Shown here: positions 34,645 to 46,534 of the stretch, piece after piece
How positions within the stretch are numbered: the first letter of the stretch is position 1
Layout: each line of letters starts with the position of its first letter
NCBI GenBank assembly: GCA_007115705.1
Contig: QXEO01000553.1
Coordinates: 10,624,910 to 10,688,909 of the forward strand
DNA: 64,000 nucleotides
Direction of reading: 5' to 3'
DNA from: Dactylis glomerata
Lineage: Eukaryota; Streptophyta; Magnoliopsida; Poales; Poaceae
Made by a program: the position numbers and the translations under genes
Notes under the pieces: model-generated
Told to the model about the DNA's origin: nothing
Databases searched by the model: none
What the model saw: the letters and a program-made list of their open reading frames with translations, nothing else

Positions 34645-34654
34645 CTATATAAGG
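34645..34654 (+). promoter_or_regulatory. TATA box of the antisense gene in K2
   Basis: CTATATAAGG lies 146-155 bp before the ATG at 34800, on the strand opposite to K2 transcription. The surrounding 34556-34640 is unrelated to the LTRs. It fits a dedicated promoter for the six-exon gene; this is inference from position and motif. Confidence 0.5.
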
Positions 34655-34799
34655 GGAAGAGTGGGGATTTTACTGTTTACCAGTTCCTCGCTTCTGCCGC
34701 TGCCACCATTCTTGCAAACCTTGCGCGCTTCTGAGCTCCTGCACAGCCCTCATGCGCAACTCATAGATGTGCATCAAGACCCTTGCGCAGAAGAACAAG

Positions 34800-37498
34800 A
34801 TGGGGAAGAGCAACACTGCCAATGCATCGACCAACTGGGTGCCTTCTGATTTCAAGCAGAAGGATCTCACCAAGGCCCAGGCTGATGGTCTCATCTCCGA
34901 CGACGATCAGGTCATCTTCCCTAGCACCGAGCGCATCCCCAAGCCCCCGAGCGGCTTCCGGGTGATGTTTCTTGCATTTCTCTTGCGCGGTCGCTCTTTC
35001 CCTGCCCATGAATTTCTTCGTGGGCTTCTCTTTGTGTACGGTGTGCAGCTTCACCAGCTCACACCAAACTCAATTCTTCACATTGCTTGTTTCATCACCA
35101 TTTGCGAGTCCTTTCTGGGGATCGAACCCCATTTTCTTCTCTGGAAATTTCTCTTTTGGCTCTGCCCCAGTGTTGCTTTATCAAAAAAGCCTGAGCTGGG
35201 CGGGGCTGTTATTTCTGTTCGTGCGGAGTCTCAGTACCTGGAATTTTCCATGGCTGCCTCAGTTCAAGGTTGGAGGAAGAAGTGGTTTTATATCAAAGAC
35301 CGGAAAGTCTCTTCATCTGACCAGTACGGCATTGCTCCTTTTGATACCGCTAAAGATCTGAAGAAATTGGCCTCGTTGGATTCGCCTCCCACAGAAGCTA
35401 AGATGGAGGAAATCAAACCACTGCTAGCTCGCATCCATGCTCTGAAGAGTGGTAGCGGAGGTGCGCTTTCAGGGACTCAACTCATGGCGTTTTTTCTGCA
35501 ATGGCGAGTTCAGCCTCTTCAGCATCGTATTTCCAAACTCTGGTCGTTTTCTGGCTTGGGAGATTCTTCTCGAGTATCTGATAATCTTATGGAGAAGAAG
35601 GATCTCGACAAGCGAGTGAGAGCTCTTACTACTCTCACGAAAGATCATGAAATTGCAGCTTTGTCCGCTAGTTTCTTCGACTTCGAGGGTCCCTTGCCCG
35701 CGGTATGCACACTGTCTTCATTTATTCGTCTTCTTTTATCTTATCACTGTTTTTCGTATAACTTACGGCTTGTTTTCCTTCCAGGATCACCAGTCCCTTG
35801 TTTCTCGCCCTCCTCTTCCAGAGGGGGGAGCCATTCAGGATGTGCCTGTTTCTGCTGCCTCCGAAGCCCCCGAGGCTGAGGACAGCCAAGACAGAGATGA
35901 AGCCGAATATTCTCTGGAAGGGACCAGTTCAACTATGTCGCCTCCTCCTGCACTTTCCGAGGACCTTGGTCTCGATAAGAAGAGGAAATGTATGAAGGAG
36001 CTCCTTTCTTCGAGTACCTCCGCTCACAAGAATGTGGCCGGGGAGGCCTCTGCTCTAGAGGATGAAGAAGAGCTTTTCGACGCCTTGGACTCGTGAGTTC
36101 TTTGCTGACTTTTTTATATACTCTTCTTTCTGTCGACTTGAACAGAGTGCTTTACTCTTTTGTTTCTTTTTCAGTGATAACGAGGACCCAAAGAAATATG
36201 CTGCCACTGCTCCTATTATTAATGCTCCTGTTATCGATGAACCACCTTCACAAGAGGCAGCTGTGGTGCCCAAATCACCAGAAGCTGCTACCAAAAAGGC
36301 TGGTTTTCGTGCTTCCAAACACTTGAAGAAAGCGTCAGCTGCGAGTACTTCTCTCGACGCCCCTCGGCCAGTTATCCCCACTGACGATGTAAGTGCTATA
36401 TATTTTTGTTGTTTACTAGCTTTGAATTGCTCTTCTCATACCCGTCTTTGGACAGACTTTGATGAAAAAGTTCATCTCTTTGGGTACTGAATGTGTCGAG
36501 TTTTTGAAAGCGGTGAGGTCTTCTCATGGTAAGCTTTTTGCCATCCTGTGTCTTTTATTTGCCTAACTTTGCGCCTATGTGGCTCTTTTATCGAGCTTTC
36601 TTTCCTCTTCTTGTGCTACAGATGACTTGGCGGCGGCTAATGCTCGCATATCGTCTCTGGAAGCTGAACTCGAAGCTTCCAGAAAAGCTTGGGATGCTGC
36701 CACCGCTACCAAAACCACTGCTGAGAAGTCCACTAAGTCAGCATTGGCTAGGGCAAAGAAAGCGGAGAAAGCCCTTGCTGACGCTAATAAGGAGCGTATC
36801 CAGAAGGAGCAAGCCGTAACTGAACGCCTTAATAAAATTTCGGCTCTTGCTGGAGGTAAATACCATGCTTTTCCCTTCTTTGTTGATTTGCCCACTCTTA
36901 TACTTGCTGATGTATGCTTTTTCTCTGTCTCTATTTCCTTGGTTATTTAGAACATACTGGGGTGTTTTCGGCATCTTTGCAGCCGGACGATGATCCTCTA
37001 ATGGCCGCAGTGAACTTGCTGGAGTCGAATTGGATATCTATCCAGGAGATCTTCGAGCTGGCTAGCCGCGTGCTAACGCGGATTTTCATCGGGTTGTAGC
37101 CCAAGCAGAAAGCGGACGTGCCAGCTGCTGATCTGAAGAAGCTTGCAACGGCTTTTAACACCCCCGAAGATCCTATCCTTCTGATGAAGAGCCGCTCTAT
37201 GAAGCAAGGTGCGGAGGGGGCCATTGCGCTTACCTATGCGCATGGCGAGGAGGTTAACTGGGAGAAGGTGAGCTCTTCCCGCGGTCGACCTCTTTCGGAG
37301 CTGCGGGGTTTCTTCGAGAAGGCGAAGAAGTACGCGCCAGGCATCGTGTCTATTATTTCTCCTTCAGCGGCTTCGTCGATCTCTTCTACACCAGTTTCTT
37401 CGACTCTGGTGACAAGTGGGTCGATGCCTCCTCCCAACACTGGTGCTACCTCTTCCGCGCCTACTTCTGCCACGGACCCTGAGGCTGAGGTGGCGTAG
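34800..37498 (+). pseudogene. Antisense extra gene of K2 with putative gypsy-type transposon domain (six exons, one stop)
   Basis: Exons 34800-35702, 35785-36092, 36175-36388, 36456-36528, 36622-36855 and 36951-37498 all have GT-AG borders and join to 2280 nt (760 codons) in one frame. Residues 51-120 (SGFRVMFLAFLLRGRSFPAH through CESFLGIEPHF) match what I know as the putative gypsy-type transposon domain (Transposase_28). A Glu/Ser-rich middle, an Ala/Lys/Glu-rich coiled coil in exon 5 (NARISSLEAELEASRKAWDA) and a C-terminal part with a Ser/Thr/Pro tail follow. The only lesion is TAG at codon 627 (37097-37099). An ATG 11 codons upstream (34767) is in frame. The function is unknown; such genes are known as antisense extra ORFs of Tat-lineage elements. 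Confidence 0.72.
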
Positions 37499-37722
37499 AC
37501 TTAGTCTTCCTTTGTAGTCTTCGTTTATTTTTATGTAGTGAACTTTAGTCATATTTTGCCCGAGAACTAGTCAGAGGACTTGTGCCCTTTGTAAATATTC
37601 TTCCCTTATGAAATGTCGTGCTTGATTTAGTTTCTGAGATGCTGTCTTTTTCTTTCTTTTAGCTTCCAGCCTGTGCCTGCTGGTGGGTCGTCGGGTCGTG
37701 ATCGGGCTTCATCTCCCGCCAA

Positions 37723-38599
37723 TATGTTCGACTCCGGAGTTTCTTCGCCTCCTCATCCTCCTTGTCGATGTTCTGAATATTCGTTGAGAATGTCGGACCT
37801 TGAAGGCCGTTTATCCTTGATAAAGCGCCAGGCACAGATTGCTATGGACAAGGCCGGCAAATCTTGCGGCTTTATGAAACAGATATCCACACTCGAGGAT
37901 AAGGTGTCGGGTCTGACGGCCAAAATCGTGCATCTTGAAGAATGCGACTCCTTTCTTATTGGTATTGTTGAATCTGTCTGTGAGATGTTGTGATGTAAGG
38001 TTCCTTGCAGCCTTTTTCTTTTTTACTCCATTATTGGTGGCTAATACCTTTTCATTATCTCAGGTACTTGCTTGGACTTTGTTGGTGAGACACGTCGGGT
38101 TTCTGAACGAACTGTGGCTCTCGAGAAATCATCAGAGGGAGTCGACAGTTTGTGGTCTGATCCCCGACGCCGTCATGCCATTGTGCTTCTTCAGGATCGT
38201 GCTCAGCATATTGGAGAAGCAATTGATGGTTGTTGAAGATCTTTGATGACCATGTATTCTGTCATGCTTCCTCGCAATCCTCTGCCTGGAAGCTTTCCGC
38301 AGCTACTCGACGCTTTTAGATCTAGTCAGCGAATTCATCGGTTGATAGAGCTCAACTTGGTGGTTGGCGCCAATTTTTCTCTTGGGTGGACATGCAAGTG
38401 GCATCCAAGGCTCAATTATAGTTCTATGTCACTAAGTATGCCTCCAGGTGGAGCTCTGTTGCGAGTCCACATGGATGCTACCCTTCAACCAGCAAGGAGG
38501 CTCATAGCTAGGTTGCTTCGAGAGGATGCCGCGTTTTTCCGCGAGCATCACTACTTGAATCCTTTGGGAGTAGATGATTTTGATCAGCCAATGTTGTGA
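37723..38599 (+). pseudogene. Second antisense gene of K2 (coiled coil plus conserved C-terminal block)
   Basis: From ATG 37723 a frame encodes MFDSGVSSPPHPPCRCSEYS and a helical, probably coiled-coil region (MSDLEGRLSLIKRQAQIAMD), with TGA near 37991 beside a likely splice donor (GTAAGG). After a probable intron ending near 38064 a second part continues (VGETRRVSERTVALEKSSEG), meets TGA near 38236 and proceeds to a conserved block (GANFSLGWTCKWHPRLNYSS, REDAAFFREHHYLNPLG). I recall this block from many uncharacterised Triticeae proteins. It may be a downstream alternative exon set of the first gene. It converges with the K2 protease on the other strand. Confidence 0.5.
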
Positions 38600-38908
38600 C
38601 GCTTGTATGCTTTTGTGTGCAGAACGCGAGAGTTTTTGTTTCTGGATCCTTTTATCTGAAGTTTCGTTTTGTTCTCAAGGCATTTACTTTTCCGTTTTTA
38701 GTGCGTTTACCGCAATTTTGTTTAAAGACATGTAAACTCAAACAGGAGGAACTTTGTCTTTATTTATACTTATAATGTAAGATACATGGGGTGTCCCAAG
38801 AGATCCGGCCAATGACCTGTGTTCTGGATCTAGAGGGCATTGCCCTGGAATAGCTCGTGGCTTTTACAGCCTTATTTTTCTACTCTACTTTTTTGTTGTT
38901 CTTGTCGC

Positions 38909-39691
38909 CTATGTCGCCTGGGTCTTTTCTTCTTCTCCTGTAGTTTTCTCTTGGTCTGATGGCTGTACCCGTGGTTTCTTCACTTCTGGCTTTGCTAGGT
39001 GTCCTTCGAGTTGTTGTGTGATTCCTGTAGTCGCGTTTTTTGCTTTGTAGTTGGGTTCTCCGTAGCTTGCCATCATGCCGAAGTTTTGGGCCATCTTGTG
39101 AAATTCCTTGTCGCATAGATCCGATAGCTCAAAGCTTCCTTTTACTATGATGATTCCATTGGGTCCTGGCATTTTTAGTACCAGGTATGTGTAATGAGGT
39201 ACTGCCATGAATCGCGAAAACACAGGTCGCCCGAGGATCGCATGATATTGTGATGGCCAATCCATGACTTCAAAGTCGAGCTTCTCTCTCCTGTAGTTTT
39301 GTCGATTCCCGAAACAAACGTTGAGTGCTATTCGACCTAGTGGATAGTTGGCACTTCCTGGGACTATTCCGTGGAAGGAACAGTCAGTTGGCTTCAGGAA
39401 CTCTAATGAAATGTGCATTGCTCGTAGAGTCTTCGCGTAGATCGGATTTATTCCGCTTCTTGCATCCATAAATACTCTGTCGACGTCGTATGTCCCAATT
39501 TGGGCTTTGAGTACCAGAGGCGCGTTTCCTGGTCGAGGTACTGTTATGGGGTGATCATCCCTGCTAAATTCTATGGGTTGCTCCGACCAGTGTAGATACT
39601 CCGTTGTTGCTGGAGGCGAAGTTACTGCGAGGTTAACTTGTCGAGTTATGCTTTTCTCCTCTTTGTTCGACTTGGGCACTGGCTGTATCAT
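38909..39691 (-). CDS. Aspartic protease region of K2
   Basis: This 260-residue open frame starts MIQPVPKSNKEEKS and contains the retropepsin-like fold: FMDARSGINPIYAKTLRAMH at the active-site position, then MDWPSQYHAILGRPVFSRFM. Related proteins usually have FMD(V/G)GSGIN here; K2 has Ala-Arg after the Asp and K1 has VGSRIN, so both active sites look altered. Gag lies upstream across stops. After it K2 has no RT; the frame ends in a Lys/Glu-rich tail. Confidence 0.75.
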   Translation of the reverse strand: MIQPVPKSNKEEKSITRQVNLAVTSPPATTEYLHWSEQPIEFSRDDHPITVPRPGNAPLVLKAQIGTYDVDRVFMDARSGINPIYAKTLRAMHISLEFLKPTDCSFHGIVPGSANYPLGRIALNVCFGNRQNYRREKLDFEVMDWPSQYHAILGRPVFSRFMAVPHYTYLVLKMPGPNGIIIVKGSFELSDLCDKEFHKMAQNFGMMASYGEPNYKAKNATTGITQQLEGHLAKPEVKKPRVQPSDQEKTTGEEEKTQAT

Positions 39692-40837
39692 TGTTGTGAT
39701 GTGCCCTTTAGATGGAACATATCCTTCATCGTCGTCGCGTTCCTGGTTCGGCTGGTCTTGACCTTGAAGGATTCCGCTGTTTCCTTGTTGACTTGCAGGC
39801 GTGCTGTTTGTGTTTACTTTGTATCCTTGTCATTTTGCTTCCGCTTGCTTGTTTAGTGCTACTTCCTGGAGTTTCAAGAACGTCGTGCAATCTTTCATTG
39901 CATGCCTGGATACTCGTTTCCCATCGACAAACGCGGAGTGTATGTGACATGGTCCGTTTAGCATATCTTCTGGTGATGAGTTGTATTCTCTGGGTTCTCT
40001 TGCCTGAAATTTCCTGTTGCTTCCGTAGTATTCTTTTCCGTAGCTACGGTGCCCTGAGTTTATACGATCGTTCCCTTGGTAGCTATTGTCTTTGTACCCT
40101 GCGGCTACTTGGCTGTGGGAGCCATAGTTGTCATAATTTCGAGATCTCCTCCTTTGGCCTCCATATCTGTTTCCTCTATCATCTTCTGGTGATCATGTCC
40201 GTTTGTTGTTGCACGCATCTTCTCCATCTGCGAACCTGTTTGCTATGTCCATTAAATCTGATACTATTTTTGGCTTAAGCCTGCCCATCTCTTCGACTAG
40301 GTCTCCTCGCCGTAACCCGAGTGTGAATGCATCTATTGCTCTTTCGTCTGAGACTTCGACTGCTAATTTTTTGATAATGCTCCATCTTTGGATATACGCT
40401 CTTAATATCTCATTGCATTGCTGCACGTAGGCTTTGACTTCTTCTATGGATGCTGGCCGCTTATATGTCGATTTGAAGTTGCTCGTAAATTGCTTTGTGA
40501 GCTCTTCCCAGCTTCCAATTGTTTCTTTTTCTAATTTGCTCAACCATGACCTTGCTGCGCCGGTGAGGTGTAATTGCAAACTTTGCATTGATGTTTCTCT
40601 GGTTCCTCCTAGTAATTTTAGTGCTTGTAGATAATCCGAGAGCCATGACTGTGGCTCCTGAGATCCATCATATTTTTGCTGATCATGGGGTAGTTTGAAA
40701 CCTTTGGGTACTTGCATGGTGCGAACCCTATGAGTAAAGAATGACGCCCCCATCTCCTTTTCATCGTCTTTGTAATCATATGCTTTGTTGGGAGTCCTGG
40801 ATCTTCGGGTCCCTTTATGCTTTGGACTTTTATGTTG

Positions 40838-43800
40838 TGTGACGACCTCAAATTTGATAACAAATTCGAAGTGCCCGTTATGTAATCCATCACAATCCCA
40901 GAATCAATGTTGTGATTTACATAACGTAGTTGATATCACAGTCATAGCTATTTATAGTAAATAAAGGAAATTACATAGGTGGTCGCACAGACCAAACCTT
41001 ACATTATACCAACATGCAGCGGAATAACACTTTGGGTCCATATTGTCAAGCTTCAACCGCACAGGCAAAGCAGACAGTAGGAAACGAGCCTAATTCGCAA
41101 AGTCGTCAATGAGTCCTTCCTTCTGGATCTTGCTCCTTCAAGTCTGGCCAAGTTAATAGCCAGGGACACAGCCATGAGTACATTGGATGCACTCGCAAAC
41201 CATCTTATAAACAAAGTGATGAGAGAGATATGCATGGTTGATATGGTGGACTGAGCACTAAGTTGATTTGCAAAAGCTAGTTTTATTTCCCAAGAATGTT
41301 CATTTGGTAGAAAAGGAGTTTAGTTCTCTAAGTTCAATCTAAAGAGGAATTTCAAGTGTGTCAAGATCATGGTCAAGTCAAGTCAATTCAATTCATGTCA
41401 TTCACCAAGTTCACCATAAGTTGTTTTCATTATTGACAAAAGCCAAGTAGAGTTAGCCAACTGTCCATGACCGCGGACGCGGCTATTCGAATAGTTTTAC
41501 ACTCTGCAGAGGTTGTACACTTTACCCACACCATCCGACTACTCATCGTGTGGGCAACTTCCCCGCATAACAACATATGCCACGACAAGTAGCCGACCAT
41601 AATGTTTCACCTGCCCGCCTTAGCATAAACACTACCGCCTAGAGATGTACCCCTCAACACCGGAGTCTCCAAGAAGCTGTCCGGAAGGTGCAAGGTTCCC
41701 AGCCAATTGGTCTCCGGAATGCCACTAACCGAAATAGAGTCCTACCCCGGCAGTACATTTTCAATGAGGGCTCTTCGGCTTGTACCCCAACCACCTATGA
41801 AGAGGAGGACAAGGCGAAACTCGGCAACCGCCAAGGGTGCCCTGGAAAAGGAGTCCTTGGTCGGACCTCCATTCACATTTGTAGGGTCTACACTAAGGCG
41901 AAACAAACTACTCCACTAAGCCCCGTCCCATACCGGGATAATGTGGTCGCACTGTATGGTTGGCTCCCATGTACATCACTCGTTGTCATTTGAGAAATAT
42001 ATTTCATAGTTCTTAGTCAAGATTAATTTCTTTCATAAAGCCATCAGGTAGGAGCAATCTCCCATTTCAAGTTTCAAGTTCAAGTCACCACCTTTCAAAT
42101 GGCGTTCTTCCAGAGATAGCATCAACTTTTATTAGTGACTAAGCAACTACATTGAGTGATGATACTACTAAATAGGGTTGGATAAACTCAACTTGATGCT
42201 CTTGTTAAGCAAGATATCACCATTCTTCTATCATTCTACTCTAGCAATTCAATCATGCAATTTACTTAAAACAAGTAGAATGCAATATTAAACTGGGCAT
42301 GGGGAGTATGAATCAAAAGATGGCTTGCCTGGCTTGGCAAAGTCAAAATAGTCTTCATCTTCATCTTGGATTGATTGATCTCCATCTCCGTTTCTTGGTT
42401 GACTTCGGGATCCATTCTCCTTACTCACGTTGACGTCTAATCGTAGGAAGGTAAATAAACAGACAATCACCAAACAATTCACAAACCACACATTTCAACA
42501 ATAAAGGATACTAGGGTAAGGAAAGTTATCTAAGGATACTATGGAGAGTGGCTTCAACTTAATTGAGTCCATATAGATAGAATTATCACTTTGTGGACTT
42601 AAGGGTGGATTTAATTTACTTTGAATTGTGAAATATCTCTTGCAAGTCCTTATTGACCAAAGTTCATATACTACTAGTATATGTTCAAGATTATGGTTCA
42701 TCTAAAGAGGATTCATAGGGTTTGTAGTATTTCTCTTTTATTGAAGCCATTTCTAGTTTGCAACTATTTAGTGATCAAGTTTGAATTCACCCGTAGAGTC
42801 TATAGATCCTAGTTGAATGGGATCAAAGGTTATAGATCAATATTTAGAAACGTGGTTGATTCGAATTGGTTTCATATCATTTCCATTTACTTTGAAATAT
42901 GTGTGCAAGTTGGAGTTTCTAATTACTATCATGTAGGATTAAATTTCCAAATACTTCCTACAAGTACACATGGACTAAGATCAATACCTAAAGATAGTTA
43001 TTTGGAAATGTGGTTTAACTATAAAGGTTCCATAACAATTTCGATTATAGATTTGAGTTTAATAAAATCTTATATGGCAAATGCCTATATTAACCATATA
43101 GGTAAATAGCATTTACTTTAAAAGGTTCAAAAATGAGATCTAATGGTATAGGCAGATGGGTATCACTAATTGTGAATTTCTAAAGTTGGATTTGTATTTT
43201 TAGGAATTTTATTTGATTTGATATGAATTTTCTAAGGTGGAAAAGCTCCTGTTTTGTTATTTTTACTGCAACCATTCTGTAAATCTAATTGGGTTGAAAC
43301 CACTTCTAATGGATAGCTTATGTTCTAAGGTTTTCAGAACATTTTCATTTGCTAGATTTGGTTTGGTAGAACTCCGGGAAAATTCAATTTAAGCAAGCAT
43401 CTGAATGAGTTTTTCAAAAATCGGAATTCGAATAAACCTTTTTTTTTATCCGGGCCGGACACACAGGCTGAGCTGGGCCGGCCCACTAGGCTGCAGGCTG
43501 GCGGGTGGCAAGAGAAAAAAATAAAACGCTGACAACGGGCCCCGCTGGTCAGATTAAGTGAACCGAATCGGTACGGGTTTTCTTCTTCCTGGCGCTCGAC
43601 TGGGACGGAACGGGAGAAAGGTCTGGGAGGGGGCGGCGCACGGGGAGCTCACCGGTGGCGACGGGGAGCGGCGGCGAGGGCGCAGGGTGGCGGCGGTGCC
43701 TCTCCTCGGCCACCTCCCGCAGGCACAGCACCGGGGGAAGCTCAGCAGCGCCGGGAACGTGCGGTGACCTGCGAGGACGACGTCGACGGGGGGCTCGAAC

Positions 43801-45244
43801 GAGAGGGAGAGGGAGCTTGGGACCTTGTCTGGGAGGTAGAGGAAGGTGGCGCGAACCTTTTCAGGGAAGAATGGCGGCTTTATATAGTCGGGAGAGGGAG
43901 CACGAGGCGAGGGGATCTACGGAGAGAGCGCGACCGGTGTCGGCTAACGGAGGAGAGGGGCGGTCGGGGCTTTCGGCGGGGTGCTGTGGACGGTTGCAGG
44001 AACTTGCTGGCGCGTTTGCAGGCGGCGGGGTGGTCTGGTGCAGAGGGGGCAAGTGAGGGGTCCGGGCGGTGGTTCTCCTCTGTTCTTCCCTGTCTCACGG
44101 CCGTGGTCGGGGCAGGGGAGGCTGGGGCTCGACCAAGAGATGTCCAGGGCACTGCTGGGAGGTCAGGGGCTAGGGCTAGGGCTGCCACTACTGTTGCCAA
44201 CAGTTGATCCGATTTTGTTAGATTTCTGCCCACCAAGTGTTTGTTGAAATGCCCGAAAGAATTCAAATTTTGAATTTTTGAAATCTGCCACCGTGGGTTG
44301 TCAAGATATTGGATAAGGACTCCAAACATATTTTTGTTATGAAGAAATATATTGTTTTGCAAAAATCTTATTTCAATTTTGAAGTATGGTTTCTGTTTCA
44401 GATTCAAACTTTGGACAGATTTTGAAAGAGGTTAGGGTTTGAGTTTTTGCTGGAAACTTCTTGGTTGAGTTAGTATGTGAGATGGTCAAGCTCAACTAAC
44501 TGACCACACCTTGGCTTGAGTTACAGATTTCTTATTCTAAGTGTCCAAAGTAGGGTAATGGTTAACTTTTTCTAGATCAACTTTTCTTCTCTTTTTCTTT
44601 ATTTCTTTTGTTTCTGGTTTCTTTAGTTCTTGTGGTTCTTCTCTAATGCTTATGCTAGTTTGGTGTGGCTTATCTAAACAATCCACAACCAAAAATAACC
44701 CACATGAAATCATAGAACAACTTGTATTGAAAATACTATGTATGCATGCAATGATAGATACAACGGAAAAGTTTTATCTTGGCCCAAAAGTGTTGGTTTT
44801 CTTGGAGATGAGATGGAGTTGGGAATGACCTCTTATTTGAATTCAAACTTTGGTAGAGTAATAAATAGAGTTCCAAGTTGGTTTTTGTTTCAAACGTTGT
44901 TGTATTTGATTCTTTTCTATTTGTTTGTGATTGCTTGACTAAATTTTGGTTTGGCAAATGACCCAAATGGGTTTAGCATGTAACCATGCACCAAATTTAA
45001 TAGTTAGAAAACTATTTCATTTTAACCCAAAAATCTTTATTTAAAACTTTGGGCTCAAAGGATTGGTTTTAAAACCCTTCTCGTACTCTTTTTGTTTGAA
45101 GCATGGGAGCAAATGCTCAAATTCACAAGTTTTAAAAGACAATACATTAATCTTGTATTCAAAATGAAAGTTTTTGTTGTCTCCAAAATTTGGTATTTTA
45201 ATAAATCCATTTATTTCTATTTCCCAAAAATCTGGGTTGTTACA
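40838..45244 (-). mobile_element. Element B: non-coding 4.4-kb relative of element A
   Basis: B is inserted in K2 gag with the perfect duplication TGTTG (40833-40837 and 45245-45249). On the minus strand it starts TGTAACAACCCAGATTTTTG and ends TTTGAGGTCGTCACA. As in A, there is no LTR pair, a GC-rich island (43440-44210) in the first half, long AT-rich sequence, the word CTCTGCAGAGTGTAA (minus strand, near 41500-41515) and a hairpin near the 3' end (40876-40926). No ORF matches a transposase, RT or integrase. Confidence 0.8.
40876..40926 (-). repeat. Subterminal hairpin at the 3' end of element B
   Basis: CGTTATGTAA...TCACAA on the left (40876-40895) pairs with TTGTGATTTACATAACG on the right (40910-40926), with small bulges. 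It begins 38 bp from the element end. Confidence 0.7.
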
Positions 45245-46514
45245 TGTTGCCCTGGTGATGGCGTTCTAGATCGTCGACTACCGCTTCTGTGCCGAGGACT
45301 GTTGTGATGGCGTGGTGACCTAGGCTTGTGAGTTCCTTTGTTGCGGTATGCCTCCACCTCTTTTGCTGATAGCTTGTTGCCTACCATCTTTAATCCCTGC
45401 ATTGCTGCCCGGTGCATATGTTCCCTTGGGTCTCCTGGATTTGGTCGTGTTGTGTGCAAGTATGCTTGAGCTGCCACCAGTGCTGCTTCGGGTGTCTTTG
45501 GTATAATGTTCCCTTGCTCATCGACTGATAAGAAAGACGAGTTGAGGTTTTTTTATAGACTTTGCCTGTCTGAGTACTCAAGGTTTTCGTACCTTGATCC
45601 ATGTCGACGATGCATTTTGCTGTTCGTGTACGACCCGTCGCTATGTGCTCTATGGTAAGCATCACTTGTCGCGATGGCTGAGTCTCTTCTCTTTTGTATT
45701 TCGATCCTCTCTTTCGCTAGCTGCTTTGACTGTTGTCTTAGGGCGTAGTGGTACCCTAAAAGCATATTTTTGCTGGTGTTATTTGGTATTGGCGTGCCGT
45801 GCTCCACGGCTATTTTGATTGTCCTCCATTCATCGACTGATAGTCGAACTTTTTCCCTGTTTGCCAGGGAGTCTACAGTTTCTCCTTCTGCCAGGTGGTT
45901 TGCTCCTCTGTTTATGTTTGTTGGGTTGAGCACTAAATTGTCGTTTTCGTCGAGTTCTTCTGAGTTATCCCCTATAATATCGAGTACTTGGTACCGATTA
46001 TCGAACTTGCTATCGAAGCTTGAGAAGATTGAACTGTCATCCTCATGAAGCTCTAACCCTGTCCTCCAGGTGTCTATTGATTTATCTGAAGTATCATCGT
46101 GGCAGATCATCAGGTCTTCAAGCTGTACTTCTAAGTCAAAGTTTTCCATGGTTTCGTCGCCTTCTGCGAATTTTTTCTCTTCTGTTTCTATTTCTGTGAA
46201 GCTGACCGGCGAATTTACTTCGCTGGAAGAGCCTTCTGATGATTCTGACATTATTTCTGTCTTGGACTTGCTTGCCGACGGGCCCGGTTTTGCCGGATCT
46301 GAAAGGCGAATCGAACCTAGTGATCCGACGCGAAAGTTTAGACTTCCGATCGTCAAATCCATGTCTTGATCCATGCTCTCAAATATTTGTGTGAAACTTG
46401 ACTGGTGAGGTTGAAAATCGACGGTTCTGAAGGGTATCTGGATTTCGTCGACTTCCAGACTGTTGTTGGCTAAAAGCCAAAAAGCCATCGAATTCATGAT
46501 TCCAACGCCCAGAG

Positions 46515-46532
46515 TCCCCACGGTCGGCGCCA
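46515..46532 (-). other. Primer binding site of K2 (tRNA-Lys-like)
   Basis: On the minus strand TGGCGCCGACCGTGGGGA lies two bases after the LTR. It differs from the tRNA-Lys(CUU) complement TGGCGCCCACCGTGGGGC at two positions. Confidence 0.8.
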
Positions 46533-46534
46533 AT

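Larger units (their letters stand above)
39700..46497 (-). pseudogene. K2 Gag, interrupted by element B
   Basis: The minus-strand start is the ATG at 46497-46495 (MNSMAFWLLANNSLEVDEIQ). The N-terminal acidic region runs to an in-frame TAA at 45553, continues in the same frame to 45250 with an Arg/Ser-rich segment, and is split by B. It resumes at 40837 with the capsid-type domain (QQKYDGSQEPQSWLSDYLQA; YIQRWSIIKKLAVEVSDERA) until a TGA near 40190, then a basic Tyr/Gly/Arg-rich tail with SRHAMKDCTTFLKLQEVA. It is the same protein as K1 Gag. Two stops and the insertion disable it. Confidence 0.85.

Noticed and set aside
34767..38599. Plus-strand genes in K2 as ordinary host genes predating the nest
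   Set aside because: They lie between the protease and the 3' LTR of one element with perfect target duplication, and the domain is known from gypsy elements, so they travel with K2.
43440..44210. GC-rich stretch in element B as a host gene exon
   Set aside because: Open frames on both strands lack domains and splice-consistent extensions, and a similar island occurs at the same relative place in element A.
14393..45244. Elements A and B as Helitrons because of a hairpin near the 3' end
   Set aside because: Helitrons make no target duplication, insert at AT and end in CTRR; these have perfect 5-bp duplications and end in CACA.
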